A stretch of DNA of 64,000 nt, taken from contig NZ_JAAOLY010000010.1 of the NCBI RefSeq assembly GCF_011601275.1, positions 62,001 through 126,000 of the forward strand, in the 5' to 3' direction. The translations under genes were made by a program, and so were the position numbers. Source of the DNA: Janthinobacterium lividum (GTDB taxonomy: Bacteria; Pseudomonadota; Gammaproteobacteria; Burkholderiales; Burkholderiaceae_D). The notes beneath the pieces were generated by a model. The model did no database searches and was not told the origin of the DNA. It saw only the letters and a list, made by a program, of their open reading frames with translations. This document shows, piece by piece, positions 42,510 through 50,232 of the stretch (position 1 is its first letter; each line of letters opens with the position of its first letter).

Positions 42510-42731
42510 ATGGCACTTGATGGATTAGTAGAGATTGCATTGCGAGCCGTCGCCGAAGTAATCATTGTGGGTATATTTTATTGGCCGGGATGGCTACTAC
42601 TGCGGGTAATTACGGTAGGTCGCTATCCACCTCCAATTGGCAAACCGCATAACCAAATGGCTGTTGGTAGCTTCGGATTTTGTGTATTTCTCGTTGTGCT
42701 GATCCTATGTCTTCCAGGAGCGCGTCAATAG
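42510..42731 (+). CDS. Small two-helix membrane protein of the array
   Basis: This 73-residue protein has hydrophobic helices at about 12-33 (RAVAEVIIVGIFYWPGWLLL) and 50-68 (SFGFCVFLVVLILCLPG), joined by a short loop with Pro-Pro. It is probably an inner-membrane protein. No family is recognised. The 233-bp gap upstream holds copy 11 and the hairpin GGCCGC-TG-GCGGCC near 42362, with nothing else recognised. Confidence 0.65.
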   Translation: MALDGLVEIALRAVAEVIIVGIFYWPGWLLLRVITVGRYPPPIGKPHNQMAVGSFGFCVFLVVLILCLPGARQ

Positions 42732-42846
42732 ATGTTTTTCATTCTAACTCGTCGTTGCACACTGGCGTTCTGCGTCACTGAATTTGGTCGTTGAGCGTGC
42801 GCTTTGGCGAAGCAAAACAGACCGGTTTGGGCAGAATTCGGCAGCG

Positions 42847-42870
42847 GCGGCAAGCGGCCAAAAGCGGACC
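42847..42870 (+). repeat. Array element, copy 12
   Basis: GGCGGCAAG followed by CGGCCAAAAGCGGACC. Upstream CCGGTTTGG (near 42822) pairs imperfectly with CCAAAAGCGG. It closely resembles copy 2 in its GGCGGCAAGCG lead. It is 26 bp before the next gene. Confidence 0.6.
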
Positions 42871-42895
42871 AAGTCAATTGAAATAAGGAGCTGGT

Positions 42896-43243
42896 GTGTC
42901 AGTGCCAGATGAGTTTTGCAAGGCATTGGATAGGGGGATGGTCGAACTTAGCGACGATGAGTGGGCCGTCACAAAGATCCGAGAGCGTGCGCTTATTGGC
43001 GTGTCACCAAACGACGCGTTCGGTAGCATTTCCAGAGTTTTGAATTTAGCAAGCAAGCAGTCAAATGAATATGCTTTCGTATCCTGCTGTTGGTTTGCGA
43101 TGGATTTGGTGAGACTCAGTGATACGACCGAGCCTCCATCGGGTGTGGCGGAAGTGTTGATTTCGCTGCAACCAGCAGCAAAGAAATTTGGAGCTGCTAA
43201 CGAGTTAAAAAATATTGCTAACTGGTATCGGCTGAAAATTTGA
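42896..43243 (+). CDS. Hypothetical protein of the array
   Basis: This 115-residue, probably all-helical, cytosolic protein contains DEFCKALDRGMVELSDDEWA, RERALIGVSPNDAFGSISRV and ANELKNIANWYRLKI. It is not recognised. The start is GTG with AAGGAG 5 nt upstream, the best ribosome site in the array. Helical repeats of this size occur in immunity proteins; that reading is inference. Confidence 0.68.
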   Translation: MSVPDEFCKALDRGMVELSDDEWAVTKIRERALIGVSPNDAFGSISRVLNLASKQSNEYAFVSCCWFAMDLVRLSDTTEPPSGVAEVLISLQPAAKKFGAANELKNIANWYRLKI

Positions 43244-43256
43244 AGCAACGTCAATA

Positions 43257-43284
43257 GGCCACTACCGGCCAGGAGCGGCCATAG
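43257..43284 (+). repeat. Hairpin-plus-tail element, copy 13
   Basis: Arms GGCC (43257) and GGCC (43267) around a short loop, then AGGAGCGGCCATAG. It lies 14 bp after the preceding stop. Confidence 0.68.
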
Positions 43285-43318
43285 CATCTGACTTCGCCAA
43301 CAAAATTTCTTATATCAA

Positions 43319-43810
43319 ATGTCAACAATATTGTACTCGGCAGTTAATGCGCCAACTTCCTATGGAAGTTTCCTGTTCACAGTGCCACATCTTCTAATCG
43401 GGATGGCATTGCTATGGGCAAGCTGGCGCCGGAAGTGCTGGGTTAAAGGTATGAGTGGTCTTGCGGGCCTTATTGTCCAGACTTTTTTCGGAGGAATTTT
43501 CTTTTTCGTAACTGCCTATTCCATGACTGAAGGTTGGCTCGATACTTTAACCTGTCGTACTGCGCTTCGAGAAGGCAATGTATCAATAGTGACGGGGACG
43601 CTAAAAGTCAATAAAACGTTTAACAAACCTGGTTACGGATATATTGATTTCGATATTGACGGACATTCTTATACTACGCGGACTGAAGGGCCAGGGTGTG
43701 ACTGTGGGTATATTCAATCGGTTGGGCGACATGTTCTACGCGCTAAGAATACTCAGGTGAAGGCACAATTACTGAATGGAAATATTCTGAGTCTCGAGTC
43801 AATTCATTGA
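43319..43810 (+). CDS. Hypothetical membrane protein of the array
   Basis: The protein has 163 residues with two hydrophobic segments, about 16-35 (GSFLFTVPHLLIGMALLWAS) and 46-68 (SGLAGLIVQTFFGGIFFFVT). A soluble beta-rich C-terminal domain follows (FNKPGYGYIDFDIDGHSYTT; two Cys in GPGCDCG). It is probably an inner-membrane protein with the domain on one face. The sequence TGTLKVNKTFNKPG to the end resembles small SH3-like or DUF3592-like domains, but I cannot assign it. Confidence 0.68.
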   Translation: MSTILYSAVNAPTSYGSFLFTVPHLLIGMALLWASWRRKCWVKGMSGLAGLIVQTFFGGIFFFVTAYSMTEGWLDTLTCRTALREGNVSIVTGTLKVNKTFNKPGYGYIDFDIDGHSYTTRTEGPGCDCGYIQSVGRHVLRAKNTQVKAQLLNGNILSLESIH

Positions 43811-43815
43811 CCGAA

Positions 43816-43845
43816 CTTCCGCTTTGGGGCGGAAGCGGACGCTGC
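43816..43845 (+). repeat. Hairpin-plus-tail element, copy 14
   Basis: A perfect 7-bp stem CTTCCGC (43816) / GCGGAAG (43829) around TTTGGG, followed by CGGACGCTGC. It lies 5 bp after the preceding stop. Confidence 0.7.
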
Positions 43846-43861
43846 AATAGAGATATGCTCT

Positions 43862-43880
43862 CGGCCAGAAGCAGTTATTC
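43862..43880 (+). repeat. Array element, copy 15 (rightmost)
   Basis: Tail CGGCCAGAAGCAGTTATTC, preceded by a small stem AGAG/CTCT (43849-43861). Beyond it the GC content rises again toward chromosomal values. No further clear copy is seen to the right. Confidence 0.65.
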
Positions 43881-44096
43881 ACCATGCGAGAAAATTGCAG
43901 CGGTCTGACGAGCTAGTCAGCTGGACGCGGATGGCGGTAACGGTTCTTTCCTGATGGCGCTTCCCGCGCCGCATTCGGCGGCTCCATGATAAGCTGTGGT
44001 GAGCGCCAAGGGCCGTCGACGATTTCTCCACGCGATCAGGCCTCACACAATGCGTCAATTTGACGTCCGGTTTACAGTGGACGGCCAGGAGGCAAC

Positions 44097-44546
44097 ATGA
44101 CAGTCACGCGTATGGACAACGTCGGCATCGTGGTAGAAGACATCGATGCCGCCATTGCGTTCTTCACCGAACTTGGTCTCGTTTTCGAAGGGCGCGCGCC
44201 AATTGAGGGCGACTGGGCAGGTGGCGTCACCGGTCTGCACGGCATGCGCGTCGAGATTGCCATGATGCGTACGCCGGACGGTCACAGCCGTCTCGAGTTA
44301 TCGCGTTTCCTCGCGCCGCCCGTGGTCGCCGATCACCGCAACGCCCCGGTGAACGCTCTCGGTTACCTGCGTGTCATGTTTACCGTCGAGGATATCGACG
44401 ATACGCTCGTCCGGCTCGTCAAACGCGGCGCGAAGCTGGTCGGCGAAGTAGTCCGGTACGAAAACATGTATCGGCTCTGCTATATCCGTGGTCCCGAAGG
44501 AATCCTCATCGGACTTGCCGAACAGTTGCCGCAGAAGACGTCCTGA
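44097..44546 (+). CDS. VOC-family (glyoxalase/bleomycin resistance fold) protein
   Basis: This 149-residue protein has two beta-alpha-beta-beta-beta modules: RMDNVGIVVEDIDAAIAFFT first and LGYLRVMFTVEDIDDTLVRL second, ending YIRGPEGILIGLAEQ. The likely metal ligands are His/Glu positions including Glu near the end. VOC proteins are metal-dependent lyases, dioxygenases or resistance proteins; the substrate is unknown. CAGGAGG lies 5 nt before the ATG. It lies just outside the array and has normal, higher GC. Confidence 0.9.
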   Translation: MTVTRMDNVGIVVEDIDAAIAFFTELGLVFEGRAPIEGDWAGGVTGLHGMRVEIAMMRTPDGHSRLELSRFLAPPVVADHRNAPVNALGYLRVMFTVEDIDDTLVRLVKRGAKLVGEVVRYENMYRLCYIRGPEGILIGLAEQLPQKTS

Positions 44547-44570
44547 GGGAATCACGCAGGGCCTTGAACA

Positions 44571-44870
44571 CTACAGGATCGGCCCCGAACCCGGTGCGGC
44601 GCAGATCGCGGGGCATGCGCCGACACCGCCCGGCGTGACATTGCAGGCCCCTCCGGGGCCGGCATAACACGCGCCGCCGGGCCCTGCGTAGCGGGGGCCT
44701 CCGGGGCCTGCATACATGGGACCGCCAGGCCCCGCGTACAAAGGCCCTCCCGGCCCGGCGTAGCAGGAGCCTCCCGGCGCCGCACAAGTGACAGGCGCCG
44801 TGGGAATGCTGGCGCATCCGAAAAGACCACCTGCCAATAACGCCAATCCCGCCAAGCCGAGTATTTTCAT
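44571..44870 (-). CDS. Lipoprotein with tandem GPGG octapeptide repeats
   Basis: The protein has 99 residues. The lipoprotein signal ends in LFGCASIP (Cys19). The mature part is mostly 8-residue repeats of the form YAGPGGPx (six to seven copies), followed by a Cys-bearing tail. Underlying DNA is tandemly repeated too. Short lipoproteins with this repeat occur in several proteobacteria; the function is unknown, perhaps envelope-associated. AGGAGAT precedes the chosen Met; the longer frame to 44939 lacks support. It is convergent with the VOC gene. Confidence 0.8.
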   Translation of the reverse strand: MKILGLAGLALLAGGLFGCASIPTAPVTCAAPGGSCYAGPGGPLYAGPGGPMYAGPGGPRYAGPGGACYAGPGGACNVTPGGVGACPAICAAPGSGPIL

Positions 44871-45096
44871 CAAATGTATCTCCTGGATAATTGAGCAAAG
44901 CCGAACCTGACATACTATACGGTGCAGTTTTCGCTGCACATCAACTGCTGGATGCGGAATTCAACAAAGACAATGAGCATGCCCGATTGATGTCGTGTCT
45001 TCGGATTTCAACCATTCGGTGCAGACGACTTGCCGGATTTTGGCCTCGTTTTTGCCGCGAATGGCCGGCAATGCACCTGCCGGCTATTCTTGACCG

Positions 45097-45342
45097 TCAT
45101 GGGAGGGTCATGTCCAAGCCGACCATCCTGACAATGAAGAAGGTGACGAGTCCCAGGCCCATGAGCAATAGCACGAAGCCGGCGACCACCTTGCCGCTCG
45201 CGCGCAGCACCGCGCGATTCTGTTTCGCCTTGTCCTTATCCTTCTTGCCTTGATCGTAATGCCACTTGATGGCGAAGAACATGCCCGTGGCGAGCACGAG
45301 TGCCTTGAATGTCACGAAGACTATAGGGGTCCAATCGATCAT
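45097..45342 (-). CDS. Small two-helix membrane protein
   Basis: This 81-residue protein has helices at about 5-25 (TPIVFVTFKALVLATGMFFA) and 51-73 (KVVAGFVLLLMGLGLVTFFI), separated by a lysine-rich loop (DQGKKDKDKAKQNRAVLR). It is likely in the inner membrane with the charged loop cytoplasmic. No family is recognised. It is divergent from the MocR-type regulator across a 294-bp gap in which only the operator-like palindrome next to the regulator is recognised. Confidence 0.72.
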   Translation of the reverse strand: MIDWTPIVFVTFKALVLATGMFFAIKWHYDQGKKDKDKAKQNRAVLRASGKVVAGFVLLLMGLGLVTFFIVRMVGLDMTLP

Positions 45343-45627
45343 TTTGCGTATTTCCAGTCTATTACTTGATTACTTGACACTATCTGTCGTGAGGCGCACT
45401 GCCTCAAAATGCTGCTTCAGCAGCTACTGTTCCAACTTTTTCTTCAACTATCCCCCCAGGCACCCTGTTTGACTCTTTCATTATAGCTAGCTCTGAAATA
45501 ACGACGGTATCGAGCGCGGTGATGTGCCGCATGCGGATGAGTGAGGAAAAAACGTCTGCGACTGCCATGCAAGGATGGTGTTGCTGCAGGTTATGAGGCA
45601 TACTACCTTAAAACAATCTCCATACAT

Positions 45628-45644
45628 TGAGACAAAATGTCCCA
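45628..45644 (+). promoter_or_regulatory. Imperfect palindrome over the MocR start codon, candidate autoregulatory operator
   Basis: TGAGACA AAA TGTCCCA is an inverted repeat with one mismatch that spans the ATG at 45637. GntR/MocR regulators commonly repress themselves by binding palindromes near the start of their own gene. This is inference from symmetry and position. Confidence 0.5.
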
Positions 45645-47037
45645 GTTAAAAACCATACAAGATGAAAATTTGACGAGCTGGTTGCCGCGATTGGCCGGGA
45701 ACAAGGGGCCCCGTTTTTTGCAAATTGCCGATGCCTTGCAGGTGGCGGTGGCAGACGGATCGCTGACAGCGGGCGATCGTCTGCCGACGCAGCGCCAGTT
45801 GGCGGCACAGCTGGGCGTCGACCTGACGACGATCACGCGCGCCTACGACGAAGCCAGGCGCCGCAACTTGCTGGAGGGGCGCGGCGCGCGCGGCACGTAT
45901 GTCGCGGCGCCGAAAGTCGAATTGACCGCCATCCTTGACCTCTCCATGAATACGCCGCCACCGCCGGATGGCGTGGACTTCGACGACATGTTGCGACAAG
46001 GTTTGTCTCAAGTACTGATGCGCGCCGATAATGAGTTGCTGATGACCTATCACTTGGGCGGGGGAAGCGACTCCGACCGCAAGGCCGGAGCCAGGTGGCT
46101 GGAACCGATGTTCGGACCTCTGGATTCAGGGCAGGTGGTTGTCTGTCCCGGTGCGCAAGCGGCGATCGCCGCATTGATCCTGGCGCTGACGGAGCCTGGC
46201 GATGTGATCCTGGCGGAGCCGACGAGTTATCCGGGCTTGCGTGCCGCGGCCGCCCAGTTCGGCCGGCACGTCATCGCGGTGGGCGCGGACAAGCATGGGA
46301 TGCTGCCTGAGCTGCTTGAACAAGCGTGCCGCCAGCACCAGCCCGCGCTGTTCTACCTCAATCCGACATTGCAGAACCCGACCGCCATCACCATGCCGGA
46401 ACGCCGGCGCAAGGAGCTGGCCGGCATTGCGCAGCGCTGCAATGTACGCATCGTCGAGGACGATCCCTACTGGCTGCTTGCCGATGCCCCGCCGCCGCCC
46501 GTTGCCGCGTTTGCCCCGGCACAGGTGCTCTACATCTCGACGCTGTCGAAATGCCTGACGCCCGGCTTGCGTGTCGCCTTCGTGCTGATACGCGACCCGG
46601 CGGAGCGCGAGCGTTTCCTGGTCGCGCTCAGATCATTTGCGCTGATGGTCGCTCCTCTGACGGCCGCCCTGGCCACGCAGTGGATACTCGACGGCTCGGC
46701 TGACAGATTGATGGAAGGCGTACGCAAGGAGGCGCGCCTGCGCCACCGGATGGCGCGCGATGTGCTGGCGGGACGCTACAGCGGCGCCGGAGACGGTCTG
46801 CATGTATGGCTCGAGTTGCCCGCGTATTGGCACTCCTCGCAGCTTGCGCTCGCAGCCGCCAGCTACGGCATCGCCGTCACGCCGGCGGAGGCATTCGCAA
46901 CGGGCAGCGCATCCGTGAACGCCATTCGCATCTCTTTGGGCAGCATCAAGGACCGTGGACGCTTGCAGGCCGGTCTTCAGCGGCTGTCTCACCTGCTTGC
47001 GCGGCGGCCCGAGTCATTCAGCGCTGCCGTGGTTTGA
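45637..47037 (+). CDS. MocR-type (GntR/aminotransferase) transcriptional regulator
   Basis: The 466-residue protein has an N-terminal GntR winged helix (GDRLPTQRQLAAQLGVDLTT; ARRRNLLEGRGARGTYV), a linker, and a fold-type I aminotransferase domain from about residue 105. The PLP lysine is in YISTLSKCLTPGLRVAF, and other PLP contacts are in NPTLQNPTAIT and EDDPYW. MocR proteins sense PLP or an amino-compound adduct and control nearby metabolic or transport genes. Possible targets are itself and the divergent small membrane protein. The ATG lies inside a palindrome. Confidence 0.93.
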   Translation: MSQLKTIQDENLTSWLPRLAGNKGPRFLQIADALQVAVADGSLTAGDRLPTQRQLAAQLGVDLTTITRAYDEARRRNLLEGRGARGTYVAAPKVELTAILDLSMNTPPPPDGVDFDDMLRQGLSQVLMRADNELLMTYHLGGGSDSDRKAGARWLEPMFGPLDSGQVVVCPGAQAAIAALILALTEPGDVILAEPTSYPGLRAAAAQFGRHVIAVGADKHGMLPELLEQACRQHQPALFYLNPTLQNPTAITMPERRRKELAGIAQRCNVRIVEDDPYWLLADAPPPPVAAFAPAQVLYISTLSKCLTPGLRVAFVLIRDPAERERFLVALRSFALMVAPLTAALATQWILDGSADRLMEGVRKEARLRHRMARDVLAGRYSGAGDGLHVWLELPAYWHSSQLALAAASYGIAVTPAEAFATGSASVNAIRISLGSIKDRGRLQAGLQRLSHLLARRPESFSAAVV

Positions 47038-47077
47038 CTGTCAGGAGCACTTCCTTATCTCCAGAAGCATCCCGGCA

Positions 47078-48139
47078 TCAGGCCGCCATTTCCCTCGCCA
47101 GTGCCGACACCAGTTCCTCCGCCTCCATTTCCCGCGCCAGCGGCGCGCCCTGGCCGGCCCACTGTGCGGCGAATTCGCTATTGCCGTGCTGGCTGGCCAG
47201 CGCGTTCAATTGTTTGGCGGCATCGTAGGCGACGGGATAGTCGGCGGGGGGCGGGCTGCCCGGCGCTTCGCCGTGCTCGATCAAACGGTTCACCATGCCG
47301 CGCGCCAGGCGGCCCGAAAGTACGCTGGTCAAACGCGTGCTTGCGGCCCGTTCGCTTTTCAGGTTGGCCCGGTAGCCTGCATTGGCCGACGATTCCGGGC
47401 ACAGCAGGAACGCCGTGCCCAGCTGGGCGGCCGCGGCGCCCAGGTCCAGCGCGGCGCGGATGCCTTGTCCATCCATGATGCCGCCGGCGGCGATCAGGGG
47501 CAGGGCGGTGCGGCCCGCCAGCAGGCGCAGCAGCACGCTGGTGCTGTGGCGCTCGTCCGGCGCTTGCGGGTCGAAAACGCCGCGATGGCCGCCCGCTTCC
47601 ACGCCTTGCGCCACGATGGCGTCGACGCCGGCCTGTTCGATCAGCGCCGCCTCGTGCAGATTGGTGGCCGTGGCCATCGTGTAGACGCCGGCCTGGCGCA
47701 GGGCGGCAATCTGCTGTTGCGTCGGCAAGCCGAAATGGAAGCTGACGACGGCGGGCCGCTGTTCCAGCAACAGGTCGAACGCCGCGTCATTGCCGATAAA
47801 CGTTTCGTAAATTTCGTCGAGCGCCACTGGCACGGCCGCGCCCAGCTCCGCAAACAGGGGTGCCAGATGGGCCAGCCAGGCCGCTTCGCGCCGCGCATCC
47901 CTGACTGCCGGCGCATGGCAAAACACATTCACATTGAAGGGGCGGTGCGTCAGCGCGCGCGTGTCGACGATCATCTGGCGCGCCTGCGCCACGGTGCCGG
48001 CGCCGATGGCCAGCGAACCGAGGCCGCCCGCGTTCGAGACGGCGGCGGCCATGCGCGGCGTGGAGATGCCTGCCATCGGCGCCTGGATGATGGGCAATTG
48101 CAGGGCTAGGTGGTCGAGAAATTGCCGGGACGAGCTCAT
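47078..48139 (-). CDS. Nitronate monooxygenase (2-nitropropane dioxygenase-like)
   Basis: This 353-residue FMN-dependent TIM barrel has [20 protein letters not shown] at the N-terminus, FNVNVFCH, the catalytic-type His in GVEAGGHRG, and phosphate-binding [20 protein letters not shown]. It resembles class I nitronate monooxygenases that detoxify propionate 3-nitronate or oxidise alkyl nitronates. It is divergent from a LysR gene across 87 bp holding a clear palindrome, its probable control site. Confidence 0.92.
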   Translation of the reverse strand: MSSSRQFLDHLALQLPIIQAPMAGISTPRMAAAVSNAGGLGSLAIGAGTVAQARQMIVDTRALTHRPFNVNVFCHAPAVRDARREAAWLAHLAPLFAELGAAVPVALDEIYETFIGNDAAFDLLLEQRPAVVSFHFGLPTQQQIAALRQAGVYTMATATNLHEAALIEQAGVDAIVAQGVEAGGHRGVFDPQAPDERHSTSVLLRLLAGRTALPLIAAGGIMDGQGIRAALDLGAAAAQLGTAFLLCPESSANAGYRANLKSERAASTRLTSVLSGRLARGMVNRLIEHGEAPGSPPPADYPVAYDAAKQLNALASQHGNSEFAAQWAGQGAPLAREMEAEELVSALAREMAA

Positions 48140-48174
48140 GGTGTTTCCTTCACGAAGTTAAGGCGGCTGTACAG

Positions 48175-48193
48175 TATTCGTATTTAGAGAATA
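48175..48193. promoter_or_regulatory. Candidate LysR binding site between nitronate monooxygenase and LysR genes
   Basis: TATTC-N9-GAATA is an exact inverted repeat in an AT-rich island. AGAGAATA recurs at 48186 and at 48217, 31 bp apart and next to the LysR ATG. A primary site plus a downstream half-site is the typical LysR arrangement. Confidence 0.55.
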
Positions 48194-48226
48194 TAATATC
48201 ACAATCATTTTCATATAGAGAATACG

Positions 48227-49102
48227 ATGGATACTGAATCATTGCGGATTTTTTGCTCCGTCGCCAGTGAACTGAGCGTTACCCAGGCTGCGGCCAGGCT
48301 GGGCCGCGCACCGTCCAGCGTCACAACGCGCATCCAGCAGCTGGAAGCCGATATCGGCGCGGAACTGTTCGTGCGCACGAATAAACGCATGGCCCTGACG
48401 GCGGCGGGCGAACGCTTTCTCGAGTATGCGCAGCGTTTGCTGGCGCTGGCGGAGGAAGCGCGGCACGTCGTCACCGGTGGGCGCGAGGGCGGCACCTTGC
48501 GCGTCGGCAGTATGGAAAGCACGGCGGCCAGCCGCCTGCCGGCGCTGCTGGCCGCATACCACGCCCGCTATCCGGCGACGCGCCTGGCGCTGGGCACGGG
48601 GCCGTCGCGTCCCCTGATCGAGCAAGTGCGCACGGGCTTGCTCGACTGCGCCTTCGTGGCCTTGCCGCCAGCGTTCGGCGGCGCCGCCGCATTGGCGGAG
48701 CTGGGCCTCGCATCGACGGCCGTGTGGCGAGAAGAGTTGTACTTGCTGCTGCCAGCCAGCGAGGCGCAGGCGCGCCGCGCCTCGGACGTGCGCACGCGCT
48801 CGCTGGCGGCCTTCCCGCAGGGCTGCACCTACCGCGGCATCGCGGAGGAAGTGCTGGGCGTGGCGGGCAGCACGCAGTGGCAGGTGCAGGAAATGAACTC
48901 GTATCACACGATGATCGCCTGCGTGGCGGCCGGCGCCTGCGTGACCTTGCTGCCGGCCAGCGTGCTGGCGCTGTCGGACGCGCCGGCCACCTTGAAAACC
49001 TTGCCTGCAGGGCCAATTGACACCGTGCTCGTGTGGCGCGCGGGATTCGACGTGCCCGCCTTCCAGCAGTTGCTGGCGCAGGTAGGCGAGGCTGCGGCAT
49101 GA
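48227..49102 (+). CDS. LysR-family transcriptional regulator
   Basis: The protein has 291 residues with helix-turn-helix at the N-terminus (LRIFCSVASELSVTQAAARL; LFVRTNKRMALTAAGERFLE) and an effector domain from about residue 90 (RVGSMESTAASRLPALLAAY). It resembles regulators paired with YbfB/YjiJ-type MFS transporters. The MFS start overlaps its stop by 4 nt (ATGA), so both are co-translated. It is divergent from nitronate monooxygenase, which it probably controls. Confidence 0.93.
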   Translation: MDTESLRIFCSVASELSVTQAAARLGRAPSSVTTRIQQLEADIGAELFVRTNKRMALTAAGERFLEYAQRLLALAEEARHVVTGGREGGTLRVGSMESTAASRLPALLAAYHARYPATRLALGTGPSRPLIEQVRTGLLDCAFVALPPAFGGAAALAELGLASTAVWREELYLLLPASEAQARRASDVRTRSLAAFPQGCTYRGIAEEVLGVAGSTQWQVQEMNSYHTMIACVAAGACVTLLPASVLALSDAPATLKTLPAGPIDTVLVWRAGFDVPAFQQLLAQVGEAAA

Positions 49103-50229
49103 GCGCGGCGGCCAGGCTGCGCGTCGCCATCGCCGCGGCCGTCATTCTCGCCATTGGCATGGGCTTTGGCCGCTTCGCCTTCACGGCCATCTACCCGCAC
49201 ATGGTCAGGGAAGGCGTCTTGAGCTTGCGCGACGGCAGCCTGGCCGCCTCGGCCAACTATGCCGGCTATTTGCTGGGCGCCGTCCTGGCCATGCGCGCGC
49301 GCGCCCACAGCGCGCACCGGCTGTGCCTGTGGTCGGTGGCCGGCACGGCGCTGTGCCTGGGCGTGCTGGCCTTGCCGATGCCCGTCTGGCTCATCGTGAC
49401 GGTGCGTGGCGTGGCCGGCGTCTTCAGCGCCCTGGCCATGGTGGCCGCGTCATTATGGCTGCTGGTGCAGCGCGGCCATGGTCGCGGCGCGCCGCTGCTG
49501 TATGCGGGCGTGGGCGTCGGCATCGCCGTGTCGGCCGAATTGCTGGTGCTGGCGTCGCACCTGGGCTGGCACAGCGCCGGCATGTGGCTGCTGCTGGCCG
49601 GCGTCACGGTGCTGGCGGGGCTGGTGGCTACGCCCGCCATTGCCGCCAGCGGCCAGGCAACCCTGGCGGCGCCGGCGCAAGCCGTCGCATCGGCCCTGGC
49701 GCCCGTCGCGCCGTGGCCGCTCGTGCTGATCTACGGACTGGCGGGATTTGGTTATATCGTCACGGCCACGTATTTGCCCATGCTGGTCGGCGCGGCCTTG
49801 CCTGGGCTGAACTCCGCTCACGTGTGGGCCGTGTTCGGCCTCGGGGCGGCGCCGTCGTGCTTCCTGTGGCACCGGCTGCACGAGCGACTTGGCACGCGCC
49901 AGGCGCTGAGGCTCAATTTGCTGCTGCAGGCGCTGGGCGTTGCCTTGCCCGTGCTGGCGCCCACGGCCGCCGGCTATCTGTTCAGCGCCATCCTCGTCGG
50001 CGGCACGTTTGTCGGCACGGTGACCATCGCCATGCCGGCCGCGCAGCGGGCCGCCGTCAAGGCAGGGACCAACATGATGGCCGTCATGACGGTGGTGTAT
50101 GGCATCGGCCAGATCATCGGCCCCGTACTGGCCGGCAGCCTGTATGCGCAGTCGCACAGTTTCAACAGTGCGTTATTGGCGGCGGCCAGTGCGCTGCTGC
50201 TGGCGATTATCGTCAGCCTGCGCTTGTAA
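49099..50229 (+). CDS. YbfB/YjiJ-family MFS transporter
   Basis: This 376-residue inner-membrane protein has about 12 helices. It opens AVILAIGMGFGRFAFTAIYP, the family signature, and continues GSLAASANYAGYLLGAVLAM and MMAVMTVVYGIGQIIGPVLA. YbfB-type proteins are predicted exporters with unknown substrates. The ATG overlaps the LysR stop by 4 nt, which fixes the start against a 22-codon longer frame. It ends 3 bp before the convergent hydrolase gene. Confidence 0.9.
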   Translation: MSAAARLRVAIAAAVILAIGMGFGRFAFTAIYPHMVREGVLSLRDGSLAASANYAGYLLGAVLAMRARAHSAHRLCLWSVAGTALCLGVLALPMPVWLIVTVRGVAGVFSALAMVAASLWLLVQRGHGRGAPLLYAGVGVGIAVSAELLVLASHLGWHSAGMWLLLAGVTVLAGLVATPAIAASGQATLAAPAQAVASALAPVAPWPLVLIYGLAGFGYIVTATYLPMLVGAALPGLNSAHVWAVFGLGAAPSCFLWHRLHERLGTRQALRLNLLLQALGVALPVLAPTAAGYLFSAILVGGTFVGTVTIAMPAAQRAAVKAGTNMMAVMTVVYGIGQIIGPVLAGSLYAQSHSFNSALLAAASALLLAIIVSLRL

Positions 50230-50232
50230 AAA

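Noticed and set aside
37599..43880. Reading the array as a classical integron with attC sites
   Set aside because: The conserved GTTRRRY/RYYYAAC core is not consistently present, the recombinase lacks the IntI-specific region and N-terminal domain, and it sits inside the array rather than at one end.
37599..43880. Reading the repeats as a CRISPR array or as rho-independent terminators
   Set aside because: Spacing is irregular and genes lie between copies, so it is not CRISPR. No T run follows most hairpins, so most are not intrinsic terminators.
44082..44096. CGGCCAGGAGGCAAC just before the VOC gene as a further array element
   Set aside because: There is no hairpin and the conserved tail stops after AGGAG; it is more simply a good ribosome binding site in a normal-GC region.
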